Of a DNA stretch of 64,000 bases, positions 26,194-35,575 are shown in pieces; the stretch's first letter is position 1; each line of letters begins with the position of its first letter. A program made the translations under genes and the position numbers. The DNA is from Nocardiopsis mwathae (GTDB lineage: Bacteria > Actinomycetota > Actinomycetes > Streptosporangiales > Streptosporangiaceae): positions 2,232,001-2,296,000 of the forward strand of contig NZ_JACHDS010000001.1 of assembly GCF_014201195.1 (NCBI RefSeq), given 5' to 3'. The notes beneath the pieces are model-generated. The model saw only the letters and a program-made list of their open reading frames with translations. It searched no databases and was not told where the DNA came from.

Positions 26194-27337
26194 CATCGTG
26201 GTCGCCTCCGGGTCGCGGGGCCGAGGTGAGCCAGGTCAGGACGCGGCTGATGTCGGTCGGGGTGACGATACCCACGATCGCCTCGCCCTCCAGCACCAGG
26301 GCCCGCTGGTCGGGGCTGGACTCCATGCGGGTGAGGACATCGGTGAGGGCCTCGTCGGGGGCGGCGGTGACGATCTCGTCCCGGGGGCGCATGATGTCGC
26401 CCAGGGTGGTGGTGGCGCGGCGGTCGACGGGGATGTCCCGGATCTGGTGGATGCACACCATCCCGGCCGGGGCCGTTCCGTCGCGGGTGACGGGGAAGGC
26501 CGAGTGCCGGTAGCGGAACAGCGGCCCGTCGAGGAACTCGGAGACGGTGGTGTGGGCCGGTGCGGTGATCGGGTCGCGGGTCATGGCGGCCTGCACCGGG
26601 ACTCCGGCCAGTACGCCGCGCATCTCGGCGTGGCGCCCCTCGGCCGTGGCGGCGCTGATGAGGAAGAGTCCGATGACGGCAAGCCACACCCCGCTCAGCG
26701 CCGCGCCCTGGAGGAAGAGGTAGGCGCCGAGCAGGACCAGGCTCCAGCCGAAGATGCGGCCGGCGGTGGCGGCGCCGACGGTGGCGCGCACCCGGCTTCC
26801 GGTGCGCCACCAGATCAGCGCGCGCAGCAGCCGGCCGCCGTCCAGCGGAGCGGCCGGGATGACGTTGAAGATCGCGAGCAGGATGTTGATCGCGGCCAGC
26901 CAGGCGACGGCCTCCAGGATGAGGCCGGGGCCGAGGGCGACGGCGACCAGCACGGCCATGACCGCGAAGCCCAGCCCGGCGAGGAGGCTGACGAGCGGGC
27001 CGACTCCGGCGATGCGCAGTTCGACCGACGGGCTCTTGGCCTCGTCCTGGAGTCGGGCGACGCCGCCGAGCAGCCACAGGGTGATGCCCTCGACGCGGAT
27101 GCCGTTGCGGCGCGCCACGACGGCGTGGCCGAGCTCGTGCGCCAGCAGCGATCCGAAGAACACGACGGCGGTGACCAGTCCGACGGTCCAGTACTGCCAC
27201 GGGGGGCGGTCGGGGTAGAAAAGGGGCAGGCGCGCCTGGGCCAGCCCGAACGCGATGAGGGCGAAGATGACCAGGACGCTCCAGTTCACGCCGACGCGTA
27301 CCCCGGCCAGGTGCCCCAAGCGGAACGTCTCGTGCAC
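26177..27337 (-). CDS. Site-2 protease family protein with CBS pair
   Basis: 386 residues from a GTG at 27337 with GAGAGGACG upstream. A multi-helix membrane domain holds the zinc-metalloprotease motif HELGHA (in LLAHELGHAVVARR) and the second ligand region NVIPAAPLDGGRLLRAL. A cytosolic CBS pair follows (AAMTRDPITAPAHTTVSEFL, GDIMRPRDEIVTA, GIVTPTDISRVL). This is the SpoIVFB/M50B type with C-terminal CBS domains, a membrane protease possibly gated by adenine nucleotides. Its substrate is unknown. Confidence 0.93.
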   Translation of the reverse strand: MHETFRLGHLAGVRVGVNWSVLVIFALIAFGLAQARLPLFYPDRPPWQYWTVGLVTAVVFFGSLLAHELGHAVVARRNGIRVEGITLWLLGGVARLQDEAKSPSVELRIAGVGPLVSLLAGLGFAVMAVLVAVALGPGLILEAVAWLAAINILLAIFNVIPAAPLDGGRLLRALIWWRTGSRVRATVGAATAGRIFGWSLVLLGAYLFLQGAALSGVWLAVIGLFLISAATAEGRHAEMRGVLAGVPVQAAMTRDPITAPAHTTVSEFLDGPLFRYRHSAFPVTRDGTAPAGMVCIHQIRDIPVDRRATTTLGDIMRPRDEIVTAAPDEALTDVLTRMESSPDQRALVLEGEAIVGIVTPTDISRVLTWLTSAPRPGGDHDEGRPG

Positions 27338-27489
27338 AGCGCCCGTCCTCTCTGGTGGCCGCGGCCACCGGAGTGGGGTCCCTCCTGCTGCCGCCCACCC
27401 GCCGGCCGCGGCGCGTGGGCGGTGTTCGTCCTCCCATGCTACGGCGGCGCCGAGCCGGTGGCGCGGACACGCCGCCGGTAGTAGGCGAC

Positions 27490-27515
27490 GGTGACCGCTG
27501 CGAGCAGCGGTCACC
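27490..27515. terminator. Hairpin terminator
   Basis: GGTGACCGCTGC pairs perfectly with GCAGCGGTCACC with a minimal loop, overlapping the stop codon of the minus-strand membrane protein gene that ends at 27511. Confidence 0.65.
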
Positions 27516-27975
27516 ACGCCAGGGCCGGGGCGTAGGCGGCGACGACCCAGCCGCCGGGGCGCTCGGCGTCGAACCGCTCGGAGGAGCCCGGGAGTCCGGG
27601 GCTCACCGCTCGGGCCTGTTCCGGCGTCACGAACTGGAAGATTCCGTTGAGCAGGCCATAGGCGGTGACCAGTGTGATGGCGAGGGCGCCGAGGGCAGCG
27701 GGGAGCACCACCGCCGTGCCCGGGATCCGCCGCCCGCCCGCCAGCGGAACCCAGCGCGGCACCGCCTCTCCCCAACGGTGCACCAGTCCCAGGGTCGGCA
27801 GCCCGAGCCCCAGTTCGGCGGCGCTCGACACCAGCGGGTACCAGCCGCCGGGCATCGCCGCCAGGTGCAGGCGCCACAGCGAGGACGGCAGCAGGCACAG
27901 CGGTACCGCGTAGGCGGCCGGGAAGGCCCGGCGTGGCGGCGCGGTGGAGCAGTGGGCGGCGGTCGAGGTCGGCAT
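27511..27975 (-). CDS. Small membrane protein, function unknown
   Basis: 154 residues, ATG preceded by GGGGGA. Predicted helices are around AAYAVPLCLLPSSLWRLHL, ELGLGLPTLGLVHRWG and the late ALGALAITLVTAYGLLNGIF. The sequence GEAVPRWVPLAGGRRIPGTA recalls longer actinobacterial membrane proteins with a W-G-x-V-x-P-R-W-V-P motif, suggesting this is a shorter homologue. The C-terminal WVVAAYAPALAW may be another half-helix. No function can be proposed. Confidence 0.7.
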   Translation of the reverse strand: MPTSTAAHCSTAPPRRAFPAAYAVPLCLLPSSLWRLHLAAMPGGWYPLVSSAAELGLGLPTLGLVHRWGEAVPRWVPLAGGRRIPGTAVVLPAALGALAITLVTAYGLLNGIFQFVTPEQARAVSPGLPGSSERFDAERPGGWVVAAYAPALAW

Positions 27976-28033
27976 GTGTCCCCCAGGTGTGCCTCTCTCT
28001 CCCCTTCGGATCCGTCCGGCGCGGCGCGGAGGC

Positions 28034-28100
28034 GAGGCTCCCCATGGTCCGCCCCGCGGCTCCGGGGCGCCTCCCGCGCGGGGGGACCATGGGAGGCCTC
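28034..28100. repeat. Inverted repeat (17-bp arms, 2 mismatches)
   Basis: GAGGCTCCCCATGGTCC (28034-28050) pairs with 28084-28100 with two mismatches, across 33 bases. It sits in the divergent region between the membrane protein and the 28206 gene and may be a structured leader or operator. Confidence 0.5.
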
Positions 28101-28205
28101 TCCCTCCCGCGCGGGATCGACGCGGGGGAAGCGGGGTCGTCCGCCGCCCCCCGTGCCCTTGTCGGGGATGGGGGCGGCGCCGCCCGTCGGGGTAGGTCCG
28201 GTGGT

Positions 28206-28517
28206 GTGTGCGCAGCCGAGAGGAGCGATGACGGGCGCTACGTCCTGATCGGGGGTCGGCGGTGGCGGGCCAGCGACCCGCTGCTGCCGCCGGACGTCCG
28301 CGAGCGCCTGGTCGGCCACCTCATGGCCGCACGGCGGGCCGTCGCCTCGGCCCGCCGTCGCGGGGACGGGGACGCGGAGGGGGTCGCGCGCGGGCGGGTG
28401 CAGCGTGCCAAGGAGGGCCTGGGTGAGCGGGGTCGGCCGTGGTGGGAGCTGCCCCGGGCCGAACGGCGCCGCCGGTGGGAGTCGGCGCTCGGGGACCTGG
28501 ACTCCGGTGAGCGGTAG
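28206..28517 (+). CDS. Small hypothetical protein (often named biopolymer transporter Tol)
   Basis: 103 residues from the GTG at 28206. The sequence DDGRYVLIGGRRWRASDP, LVGHLMAARRAVASARR and KEGLGERGRPWWELP is a widely conserved actinobacterial small protein. Databases tend to label it a Tol transporter without support: it has no transmembrane segment. It is basic and helical, so nucleic-acid or protein binding is possible, but its function is unknown. Confidence 0.78.
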   Translation: MCAAERSDDGRYVLIGGRRWRASDPLLPPDVRERLVGHLMAARRAVASARRRGDGDAEGVARGRVQRAKEGLGERGRPWWELPRAERRRRWESALGDLDSGER

Positions 28518-28584
28518 GCGCCCGCTCGTTCCCGGCCGCCGCGCGGCAGGACATGATCTGCGGGGCACGCTTTAACGTGGAGGC

Positions 28585-29046
28585 ATGCGCCTGACCGCTT
28601 TCACCGATCTGTCGCTGCGTATCGTCATGCGGTTGGCGGTCGCGGAGGACGAGCTGCTGACCACGCGTGACGTGGCGGGCATGGTCGCGATGCCCTACAC
28701 GCACGCGGCCAAGGCGGTGGCGCGGCTGAGCGAGCTGGGGCTGGTGGAGGCGCGCCGGGGCCGTGGTGGGGGCCTGCGGCTGTCCGAGGCCGGGCACCGG
28801 GCGTCGGTCGGGTGGATCGTGCGGGAGCTGGAGGGGGCCGGGGACGTCGTGGGCTGCGAGGACGATCCGCCGTGCCCGCTGCGTTCGGCGTGTCGGCTGC
28901 GTTCGGCGCTGCGCGCGGCGCAGGAGGCGTTCTTCGCGTCGCTGGACCCGGTGACGGTGGACGCGCTTGTGGCCTCCCCGGCCGGGCCGGTGCTGGTCGG
29001 CCTGCGCGCGCCGGACCCCCAGGAACCGCCGGAGTCTCCCCTGTGA
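28585..29046 (+). CDS. nsrR: NsrR, Rrf2 family nitric oxide-sensing repressor
   Basis: 153 residues with the Rrf2 N-terminus (MRLTAFTDLSLRIVMRLAV) and winged helix (MPYTHAAKAVARLSELGLV, RRGRGGGLRLSEAG). Cys91, Cys97 and Cys103 are spaced C-x5-C-x5-C, as in Streptomyces NsrR, which binds a [4Fe-4S] cluster destroyed by nitric oxide. It is directly upstream of hmp, with an NsrR-like site in between. The ATG follows GTGGAGGC. Confidence 0.95.
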   Translation: MRLTAFTDLSLRIVMRLAVAEDELLTTRDVAGMVAMPYTHAAKAVARLSELGLVEARRGRGGGLRLSEAGHRASVGWIVRELEGAGDVVGCEDDPPCPLRSACRLRSALRAAQEAFFASLDPVTVDALVASPAGPVLVGLRAPDPQEPPESPL

Positions 29047-29101
29047 CCTGCTGATCCTTCGGATCTCCCGCCCCGGTGCGGGGTGCCGCACCACCCGAAT
29101 T

Positions 29102-29124
29102 AATATGCATTTGAAACTCCAATT
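29102..29124 (+). promoter_or_regulatory. NsrR operator upstream of hmp
   Basis: AATATGCATTTGAAACTCCA plus AATTAA fits the NsrR consensus (AAGATGCATTTGAAATACATCTT as I recall) in its left half and centre; the right half is degenerate. It lies 53 bases upstream of hmp and 56 after nsrR, in an AT-rich patch that probably includes the promoter. Confidence 0.75.
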
Positions 29125-29176
29125 AAGGGAGTTGCGTCCGCTGTACCGACCCCCACATCCCCCGCAGGGAGATCGC

Positions 29177-30379
29177 ATGCTGTCCGCGGAATCCGCCACG
29201 ACCGTGCGCGCCACGCTGCCGGTCATCGGCGCGTCGCTCGACGCCATCACCGACCGCTTCTACTCGACCATGTTCGCCGAGCGCCCCGACCTCCTCGACG
29301 GGCTCTTCAACCGGGGCAACCAGGCCAGCGGCGAGCAGCGCCGCGCGCTGGCCGCATCCATCGCCGGCTTCGCCACGGCGCTCCTCGCCAACCCCCAGGA
29401 GCGCCCCGACGCCCTGCTGTCGCGCATCGCGCACAAGCACACCGCGGTGGGCGTCACCGACGACCAGTACATCATCGTGCACAAGTACCTGTTCGGTGCG
29501 ATCGCCGACGTCCTCGGCGACGCGGTGACCCCCGAGGTCGCCGCCGCCTGGGACGACGTCTACTGGTTGATGGCCGGCGCCCTCATCGCCCGGGAGGCCC
29601 GCATCTACGCCGAGGCCGGCGCCGCCGACGGGCGCACCTGGCGGCCGTGGACCGTCGTCCGGTGCACCGAGGAGACCCCGGACGTGGTCTCCTACACGCT
29701 GCGCCCGGTCGGCGACGCCCCGATCCCCGTGGCGCGCCCCGGCCAGTACGTCAGCGTCCGGGTCCCCCTCGCCGACGGCACCCGCCAGTTGCGCCAGTAC
29801 TCGCTGTCCGGGGGTGTCGGCGCTGGACTCCGCCGGATCACCGTCAAGCGGGTGCGCGGCGGCTCCGACGGCGCGACGCCGCCCGGCGAGGTGTCGAACC
29901 TGCTGCACGACACCGTCCGCGAAGGCGACGAGCTGACGCTGTCGGCGCCCTTCGGCGACCTCCGACTGGAGGACGGCGACGGGCCGGTCGTCCTCGCCTC
30001 GGCCGGGATCGGCTGCACACCGATCACCGCGATGCTGCACCACCTCGCCGAGACCGGTTCGCAGCGGCGCCTCCTGCTGCTGCACGCCGACCGTTCCGAG
30101 CGCACCCACGCCCTGCGCGGCGAGGCTGAGGAGCTGGTCGGCCGCCTCCCCGGCGCCGAGCGCGTGTTCTTCTACGAGGACGGCTCGGGCGGTGCCGCGG
30201 CCCGCGCGGGCCGGATGGACCTCGACGGCGTCGACGTCCCGTCCGACGCGACCGTGTACCTGTGCGGGCCGCTGCCGTTCATGCGCGAGGTACGCGGGGG
30301 CTTCCTGCGCGCCGGGGTTCCGGCCTCCGCCGTGTGCTACGAGGTGTTCGGCCCCGACCTGTGGCTCGGCGCCGACTGA
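29177..30379 (+). CDS. hmp: Flavohemoprotein (nitric oxide dioxygenase) Hmp
   Basis: 400 residues, full length. The globin domain (about 1-140) has the proximal-His segment RIAHKHTAVGVTDDQY and a conserved Tyr in DRFYSTMF. The FAD domain follows (RQYSLSG), then the NAD domain (ASAGIGCTPITAML, VYLCGPLPFM) and the C-terminal YEVFGP. It oxidises NO to nitrate with O2 and NAD(P)H in the cytosol. The neighbouring NsrR and upstream NsrR site make it NO-inducible, next to the nitrate-respiration genes that produce NO. Confidence 0.96.
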   Translation: MLSAESATTVRATLPVIGASLDAITDRFYSTMFAERPDLLDGLFNRGNQASGEQRRALAASIAGFATALLANPQERPDALLSRIAHKHTAVGVTDDQYIIVHKYLFGAIADVLGDAVTPEVAAAWDDVYWLMAGALIAREARIYAEAGAADGRTWRPWTVVRCTEETPDVVSYTLRPVGDAPIPVARPGQYVSVRVPLADGTRQLRQYSLSGGVGAGLRRITVKRVRGGSDGATPPGEVSNLLHDTVREGDELTLSAPFGDLRLEDGDGPVVLASAGIGCTPITAMLHHLAETGSQRRLLLLHADRSERTHALRGEAEELVGRLPGAERVFFYEDGSGGAAARAGRMDLDGVDVPSDATVYLCGPLPFMREVRGGFLRAGVPASAVCYEVFGPDLWLGAD

Positions 30380-30414
30380 CCCCGCGCTCACCGGCCGGGC
30401 TCCTCGGGGCGGTC

Positions 30415-31641
30415 CTACACCCCCCCGGGGGCCGGCCGGCGGGTGGCGCGGTCGACCTCGCGGAAGGCGACGGCTGTGTAGACGGCGACGGCCAGGGCCG
30501 TCGCCCCCAGCAGGGCGAAGCCGATCGTGTAGGCGCCGGTGGCCTGGAAGACGACCCCCATCACCATCGGCGGGAAATACCCGCCCAGGCCGCCGGCCGC
30601 TCCGACCAGGCCGGTCACGGTGCCCACCCGCGACGGCTCGACCACCTTGGCGACCAGTGCGAAGACGCTGCCGGTGCCCAGCCCGAGGGCGACCGCCATG
30701 AGGACGAAGGCGGTCCCGGCCGGGACCTCGGCCGGCGGGTGGAAGGCGAGGGCGACCGCGAGGACGGCGGTGGCGAAGAAGGAGGCCAGGCAGACCCGGA
30801 CCGGTCCGATGCGGTCGGACAGGATGCCGCCCACGGGGCGGGCCAGGACCGCGGCCACGGAGAACCCGGCCGTGCGGAGCCCCGCCTCGGTCTGCAGGAA
30901 GTCATACGCGGTGGTCAGCACGGTGGGCAGGTAGGTGGAGAACGCGACGAACCCGCCGAACACCAGGGCGTAGAGCCCCGCCATCTTCCAAGTCGCGGCC
31001 ATGCGCGCCGCCGCGGCCATGCGCGGCAGCACCGGCTCGGTGCCCGGCCGCCACTGCGGTGCGTTGCGGCTGAACAGCAGCATGACCGTGCCCATCACCG
31101 CCAGCACGGCGGCCATGGCCACGTGGGTCCCCCACAGGCCGAGGAGCTCGACCGAGCGCGGGGCGAAGAAGGCGGCCAGCGCGGTGCCGCCCATCCCGGC
31201 GCCGAACACCCCGGTGGCGAAGCCCTTGCGCCGGGGCGGGTACCAGGCGCTCACGAAGGGGATGCCGACCGCGAAGGAGGTTCCGGCGATCCCCAGGAAG
31301 AAGCCCCAGAGCAGCAGCATCGGGTAGGAGTGCCCGGACAGACCCACGAGCAGCACCGGGATGATGCTGGCGAAGCAGACCGCGGTGAACATGACCCGGC
31401 CGCCGTAGCGGTCGGTGAGCGCGCCGACGGGAATCCGTCCGAGCGCGCCCACGAGGACCGGGAAGGCGACCAGCACGGCGACCTGTGACGGGGTGAGCCC
31501 GAGCCGCTCGGTGTAGGTGGCCGACAGCGGGCCGATCAGGTTCCACGCCGCGAAGGTGACCGCGAACGCGGCCGTCGCCAGCGCGAGGTTGACTCCGCGG
31601 CCTCCTCCCGTTGTTTCGGCTCCACCCGACTCTGCGCGCAT
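30415..31641 (-). CDS. narK: NarK nitrate/nitrite MFS transporter
   Basis: 408 residues with 12 predicted helices. MFS motif A is seen as GRIPVGALTDRYGGRVMF, and the NarK/NNP signature regions are present (GIAGTSFAVGIPFVSAWYPP, GVFGAGMGGTALAA, GGLGGYFPP and the KVVEPSRVGTVTGLVGAAGG nitrate-signature-like segment). It imports nitrate or exchanges it for nitrite. It is divergent from narGHJI with a 214-base shared control region. Confidence 0.94.
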   Translation of the reverse strand: MRAESGGAETTGGGRGVNLALATAAFAVTFAAWNLIGPLSATYTERLGLTPSQVAVLVAFPVLVGALGRIPVGALTDRYGGRVMFTAVCFASIIPVLLVGLSGHSYPMLLLWGFFLGIAGTSFAVGIPFVSAWYPPRRKGFATGVFGAGMGGTALAAFFAPRSVELLGLWGTHVAMAAVLAVMGTVMLLFSRNAPQWRPGTEPVLPRMAAAARMAATWKMAGLYALVFGGFVAFSTYLPTVLTTAYDFLQTEAGLRTAGFSVAAVLARPVGGILSDRIGPVRVCLASFFATAVLAVALAFHPPAEVPAGTAFVLMAVALGLGTGSVFALVAKVVEPSRVGTVTGLVGAAGGLGGYFPPMVMGVVFQATGAYTIGFALLGATALAVAVYTAVAFREVDRATRRPAPGGV

Positions 31642-31716
31642 GGCGTGTTATCCCCTCACCGTTCGACGTCCCGCTCCTAACATGACGAACGTAACGAGAA
31701 TTCCATTCGCCCTCAC

Positions 31717-31761
31717 GGGACCTTTGGCATCGATCGCGGAGACCTTAAGACCATTGGTCCC
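31717..31761. promoter_or_regulatory. Imperfect inverted repeat in the narK-narG control region
   Basis: GGGACCTTTGG and CCATTGGTCCC form 11-base arms (two mismatches) separated by 23 bases in the AT-rich region between the divergent narK and narG genes. A two-component or Rex-like site is possible, but I cannot match it to a known regulator. Confidence 0.4.
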
Positions 31762-31855
31762 GAATAGTCCGAAGGATTGACTGGATTCCCGAGGACATTT
31801 CCCAACGCCCCCGCGCCGCACCGTGGGCGCGGAGACGACAAAGGACGACATACAC

Positions 31856-34800
31856 GTGAGCGATGACGGCAAGGACGCGGGTAGAGACGGTTCAGCGATC
31901 CAGGACCTCCTGCTTCGCACGGGAAGTTACCTCGCCCGCACAGAAACGACACAGGACCTTCGGGCGGTTTTCAAGGAGGGCGGCCGCGAGGGCGACGTCT
32001 TTTATCGCGACCGGTGGAGCCACGACAAGGTCGTACGGTCCACCCACGGGGTCAACTGCACGGGGTCCTGCTCGTGGAACGTCTATGTGAAAGACGGCAT
32101 CATCACCTGGGAAACGCAGGCGACCGATTATCCGTCGGTGGGCCCCGACCGCCCGGAGTACGAGCCGCGCGGGTGCCCGCGCGGTGCGGCGTTCTCCTGG
32201 TACACCTACTCCCCCACGCGCGTCCGGTTCCCCTATGCCCGCGGGGTCCTGGTCGAGATGTTCCGGGAGGCGCGCCGGCGGCTCGGCGACCCGGTCGCGG
32301 CCTGGGCCGAGATCACCACCGACCCGGACAAGCGGCGCCGCTACCAGTCGGCGCGCGGCAAGGGCGGACTGGTCCGGGTCACCTGGGAGGAGGCCGTGGA
32401 GATCGCCGCGGCGGCCCACGTCCACACCATCCGCGCCTACGGTCCCGACCGCATCGCCGGGTTCTCCCCGATTCCGGCGATGTCGCAGGTCTCCCACGGT
32501 GCGGGTGCGCGGTTCGTGAACCTGCTGGGCGGGTCGATGCTGTCGTTCTACGACTGGTACGCCGACCTGCCGGTCGCCTCGCCGCAGGTCTTCGGCGACC
32601 AGACCGACGTCCCGGAGTCCGGGGACTGGTGGGACGCCGCCTACCTGCTGGTGTGGGGGTCCAACGTTCCGGTGACCCGGACACCCGACGCCCACTGGAT
32701 GGCCGAGGCCCGCTACCGGGGCCAGAAGGTCGTCGTGGTCGCGCCGGACTACAGCAGCGCCGCCAAGTTCGCCGACGAGTGGATGAGCCCGCACCCGGGC
32801 ACGGACGCGGCACTGGCCCTGGCCATGGGCCACGTCATCCTCACCGAGCACTTCGTGCGCGCCCGGACCCCGGCCTTCGACGCCTACGTGAAGAAGTACA
32901 CCGACCTGCCGTTCCTGGTCACCCTGGACGAGCACGACGGGCGCTACGTCCCGGGCAAGTTCCTCACCGCCGCCGACCTTCCGGGGGCCGACCCGGACTC
33001 CGGGAACGCGCGGTGGCGGCCGGTCCTCGTCGACGAGCGGACCGAGGAGGCCGTGGCGCCCCCGGGCACGCTGGGCGACCGCTGGGGCGAGGGCGGTGCC
33101 GGGCGGTGGAACCTCGACCTGGACGGCATCACCCCCCGGCTGAGTTTCCTCGACGACCATGGCGCCGGGCCGGAGGGCGGCGCGGCGGTCGAAGTGGCGC
33201 TTCCGCGGTTCGACGCCGAGGACGGGACGCCCGGCCGGCTGGTGCGCGGGGTGCCGGTGCGCCGGGTCGGCGGCCGACTGGTCACCACCGTCTTCGACCT
33301 GCTCCTGGCGCAGTTCGGGGTGGCCCGCCCGGGGCTGCCCGGGTCCTGGCCGACCGGGTACGACGACCCCTCCGAGCCGTGCACCCCGGCCTGGCAGGAG
33401 GAGATCACCTCGGTGCGGGCGGACCGGGCGGTCCGGATCGCCCGGGAGTTCGCCGCGACCGCCGAGGCCACCGGCGGCCGCGCCATGATCATCCTGGGGG
33501 CCGGGGTCAACCAGTGGTTCCACGGCGACACCATGTACCGCGCGTTCTTCACCCTCCTGCTCCTGACCGGCTGCCAGGGCGTCAACGGCGGAGGCTGGGC
33601 GCACTACGTCGGCCAGGAGAAGTGCCGGACCCAGACGGGGTGGGCCGCCTACGCCTCGGCCATGGACTGGTCGCGCCCGCCGCGCTTCATGGCCGGGACC
33701 GCCTACTGGTATATGCACACCGACCAGTGGCGCTACGACACCTACGACGCCGACGCGCTGACCACACCGCTGGGTCCGGGCCGACTGGCCGGGCGGCACA
33801 CCGCCGACCTGGTGGCGGCCTCGGCGCGGATGGGGTGGATGCCCTCCTACCCCACCTTCGACCGCAACCCGGTCAAGCTGGCCCGGGAGGCGCAGGACGC
33901 CGGCCGGGACCCGGGCGAGTACGTGGCCGGGGAGCTGGCCGCGGGACGGCTGCGGTTCGCCGCCGAGGACCCCGACGCACCGGAGAACTGGCCGCGGGTG
34001 CTGACCGTGTGGCGGGCCAACCTGTTCGGATCCTCGGCCAAGGGCAGCGAGTACTTCCAGCGGCACCTGCTGGGCACGCACTCGGCGGTCCAGGGCCGGG
34101 AGGCCGGCCCCGAGCACCGCCCCGACGACGTGGTGTGGCGTGAGGAGGCCCCGGAGGGCAAACTCGACCTGCTGCTGTCACTGGACTTCCGGATGACCAG
34201 TACGACGCTGCTGTCCGACGTCGTGCTCCCGGCCGCGACCTGGTACGAGAAGCACGACCTGTCGACCACCGACATGCACCCGTTCGTGCACGCGTTCAAC
34301 CCGGCGATCGATCCGCCGTGGCAGGCGCGCACCGACTTCGACGCCTTCCACACGCTCGCCCGCCGCTTCAGCGAACTGGCCGAGACGCACCTGGGGAAGG
34401 TCGGCGACCTGGTGGCGGCGCCGATGCAGCACGACACCCCCGGGGAGCTCGCCCAGCCCGGCGGCATCGCCCCGGACTGGAAGGCGAGCGGCGAGGTGCC
34501 GGTGCCGGGGCGGACCATGCCCGACCTGATCCGGGTGGAGCGCGACTACCCGGCGGTGGCCGAGAAGCTGGGAGCACTGGGCCCCCTCGCCGAGTCGCCG
34601 GGGCTGCCGGTGAAGGGCGTGTCGTTCACCCCCGACGAAGAGGTGGAGTGGCTGCGGCAGCGCAACGGCACCGTGCGCGGCGGGGTCGCCGACGGGCGCC
34701 CCGCCCTGGACACCGACGTCAAGGTCTGCGAGATGATCCTGGCGCTGTCGGGCACCAGCAACGGGCGGCTGGCGGCCCAGGGGTTCGAGCGCCTCGCCGC

Positions 34801-35575
34801 CCGGACCGGGACCGACTTCGACGAGCTCATCCACGGCAGCCATGAGCGGCGTGTGGTGTTCTCCGACACCCAGGCCCGCCCCACGCCCGTGGGCGCGAGC
34901 CCGGAGTGGTCCGGCAAGGAGGCGCCGGATCGGCGCTACGCCCCGTTCACCATCAACACCGAGCACGACAAGCCGTGGCACACCCTCACCGGCCGCCAGC
35001 ACTTCTACCTCGACCACGACTGGATGCACGAGTTCGGTGAGGCGCTGCCGGTCTACCGGCCGCCGCTGGCCCTGCACCGGCTCTTCGGGGAGCCCGAACT
35101 CGGCCCTACCGGGGAGCGCGCGGTGACGGTGCGCTACCTGACCCCGCACTCGAAGTGGTCGATCCACTCCGAGTACCAGGACAACCTGCTGATGCTGACC
35201 CTGTCGCGGGGCGGTCCGTCGCTGTGGATGAGCCCCGCCGACGCGGCGGCCATCGGCGCGTCGGACAACGACTGGGTGGAGGCCGTCAACCGCAACGGGG
35301 TGGTGGCGGCGCGGCTGGTGGTCTCGCACCGCATGCCGACCGGGACGGTCTACGTGTACCACGCCATGGAGCGGGTGGTGGACACGCCCACGACCGAGAC
35401 CACCGGCAGGCGCGGGGGCATCCACAACTCGCTGACCCGGCTGCTGGTCAAGCCCACGCACCTGATCGGCGGCTACGCCCAGTTCTCTTACGCCTTCAAC
35501 TACATCGGCCCGACCGGCAACCAGCGTGACGAGGTCACGGTGGTGCGCAAGCGCACGTCAGAGGTGAAGTACTAG
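31856..35575 (+). CDS. narG: Respiratory nitrate reductase alpha subunit
   Basis: 1239 residues from a GTG at 31856 with AAAGGACG upstream; an in-frame GTG at 31823 is an alternative. The FS0 [4Fe-4S] ligands are His64, Cys68, Cys72 and Cys107 (HGVNCTGSCSW, GCPRGAAF). The molybdenum ligand Asp233 is in SFYDWYADLPVASPQ. Further Mo-bisMGD contacts are in WGSNVPVTRTPDAHW and near VRYLTPHSKWSIHSEY. It reduces nitrate to nitrite at the cytoplasmic face and transfers electrons from NarI via NarH. The narH start is directly adjacent. A MOSC gene and pterin dehydratase are elsewhere in the window, but no moco biosynthesis genes. Confidence 0.97.
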   Translation: MSDDGKDAGRDGSAIQDLLLRTGSYLARTETTQDLRAVFKEGGREGDVFYRDRWSHDKVVRSTHGVNCTGSCSWNVYVKDGIITWETQATDYPSVGPDRPEYEPRGCPRGAAFSWYTYSPTRVRFPYARGVLVEMFREARRRLGDPVAAWAEITTDPDKRRRYQSARGKGGLVRVTWEEAVEIAAAAHVHTIRAYGPDRIAGFSPIPAMSQVSHGAGARFVNLLGGSMLSFYDWYADLPVASPQVFGDQTDVPESGDWWDAAYLLVWGSNVPVTRTPDAHWMAEARYRGQKVVVVAPDYSSAAKFADEWMSPHPGTDAALALAMGHVILTEHFVRARTPAFDAYVKKYTDLPFLVTLDEHDGRYVPGKFLTAADLPGADPDSGNARWRPVLVDERTEEAVAPPGTLGDRWGEGGAGRWNLDLDGITPRLSFLDDHGAGPEGGAAVEVALPRFDAEDGTPGRLVRGVPVRRVGGRLVTTVFDLLLAQFGVARPGLPGSWPTGYDDPSEPCTPAWQEEITSVRADRAVRIAREFAATAEATGGRAMIILGAGVNQWFHGDTMYRAFFTLLLLTGCQGVNGGGWAHYVGQEKCRTQTGWAAYASAMDWSRPPRFMAGTAYWYMHTDQWRYDTYDADALTTPLGPGRLAGRHTADLVAASARMGWMPSYPTFDRNPVKLAREAQDAGRDPGEYVAGELAAGRLRFAAEDPDAPENWPRVLTVWRANLFGSSAKGSEYFQRHLLGTHSAVQGREAGPEHRPDDVVWREEAPEGKLDLLLSLDFRMTSTTLLSDVVLPAATWYEKHDLSTTDMHPFVHAFNPAIDPPWQARTDFDAFHTLARRFSELAETHLGKVGDLVAAPMQHDTPGELAQPGGIAPDWKASGEVPVPGRTMPDLIRVERDYPAVAEKLGALGPLAESPGLPVKGVSFTPDEEVEWLRQRNGTVRGGVADGRPALDTDVKVCEMILALSGTSNGRLAAQGFERLAARTGTDFDELIHGSHERRVVFSDTQARPTPVGASPEWSGKEAPDRRYAPFTINTEHDKPWHTLTGRQHFYLDHDWMHEFGEALPVYRPPLALHRLFGEPELGPTGERAVTVRYLTPHSKWSIHSEYQDNLLMLTLSRGGPSLWMSPADAAAIGASDNDWVEAVNRNGVVAARLVVSHRMPTGTVYVYHAMERVVDTPTTETTGRRGGIHNSLTRLLVKPTHLIGGYAQFSYAFNYIGPTGNQRDEVTVVRKRTSEVKY

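Noticed and set aside
31892-34117. Long minus-strand open frame (741 residues) opposite narG
   Set aside because: It is an antisense shadow of a highly conserved gene in GC-rich DNA, rich in Arg, Gly, Pro, His and without any domain.
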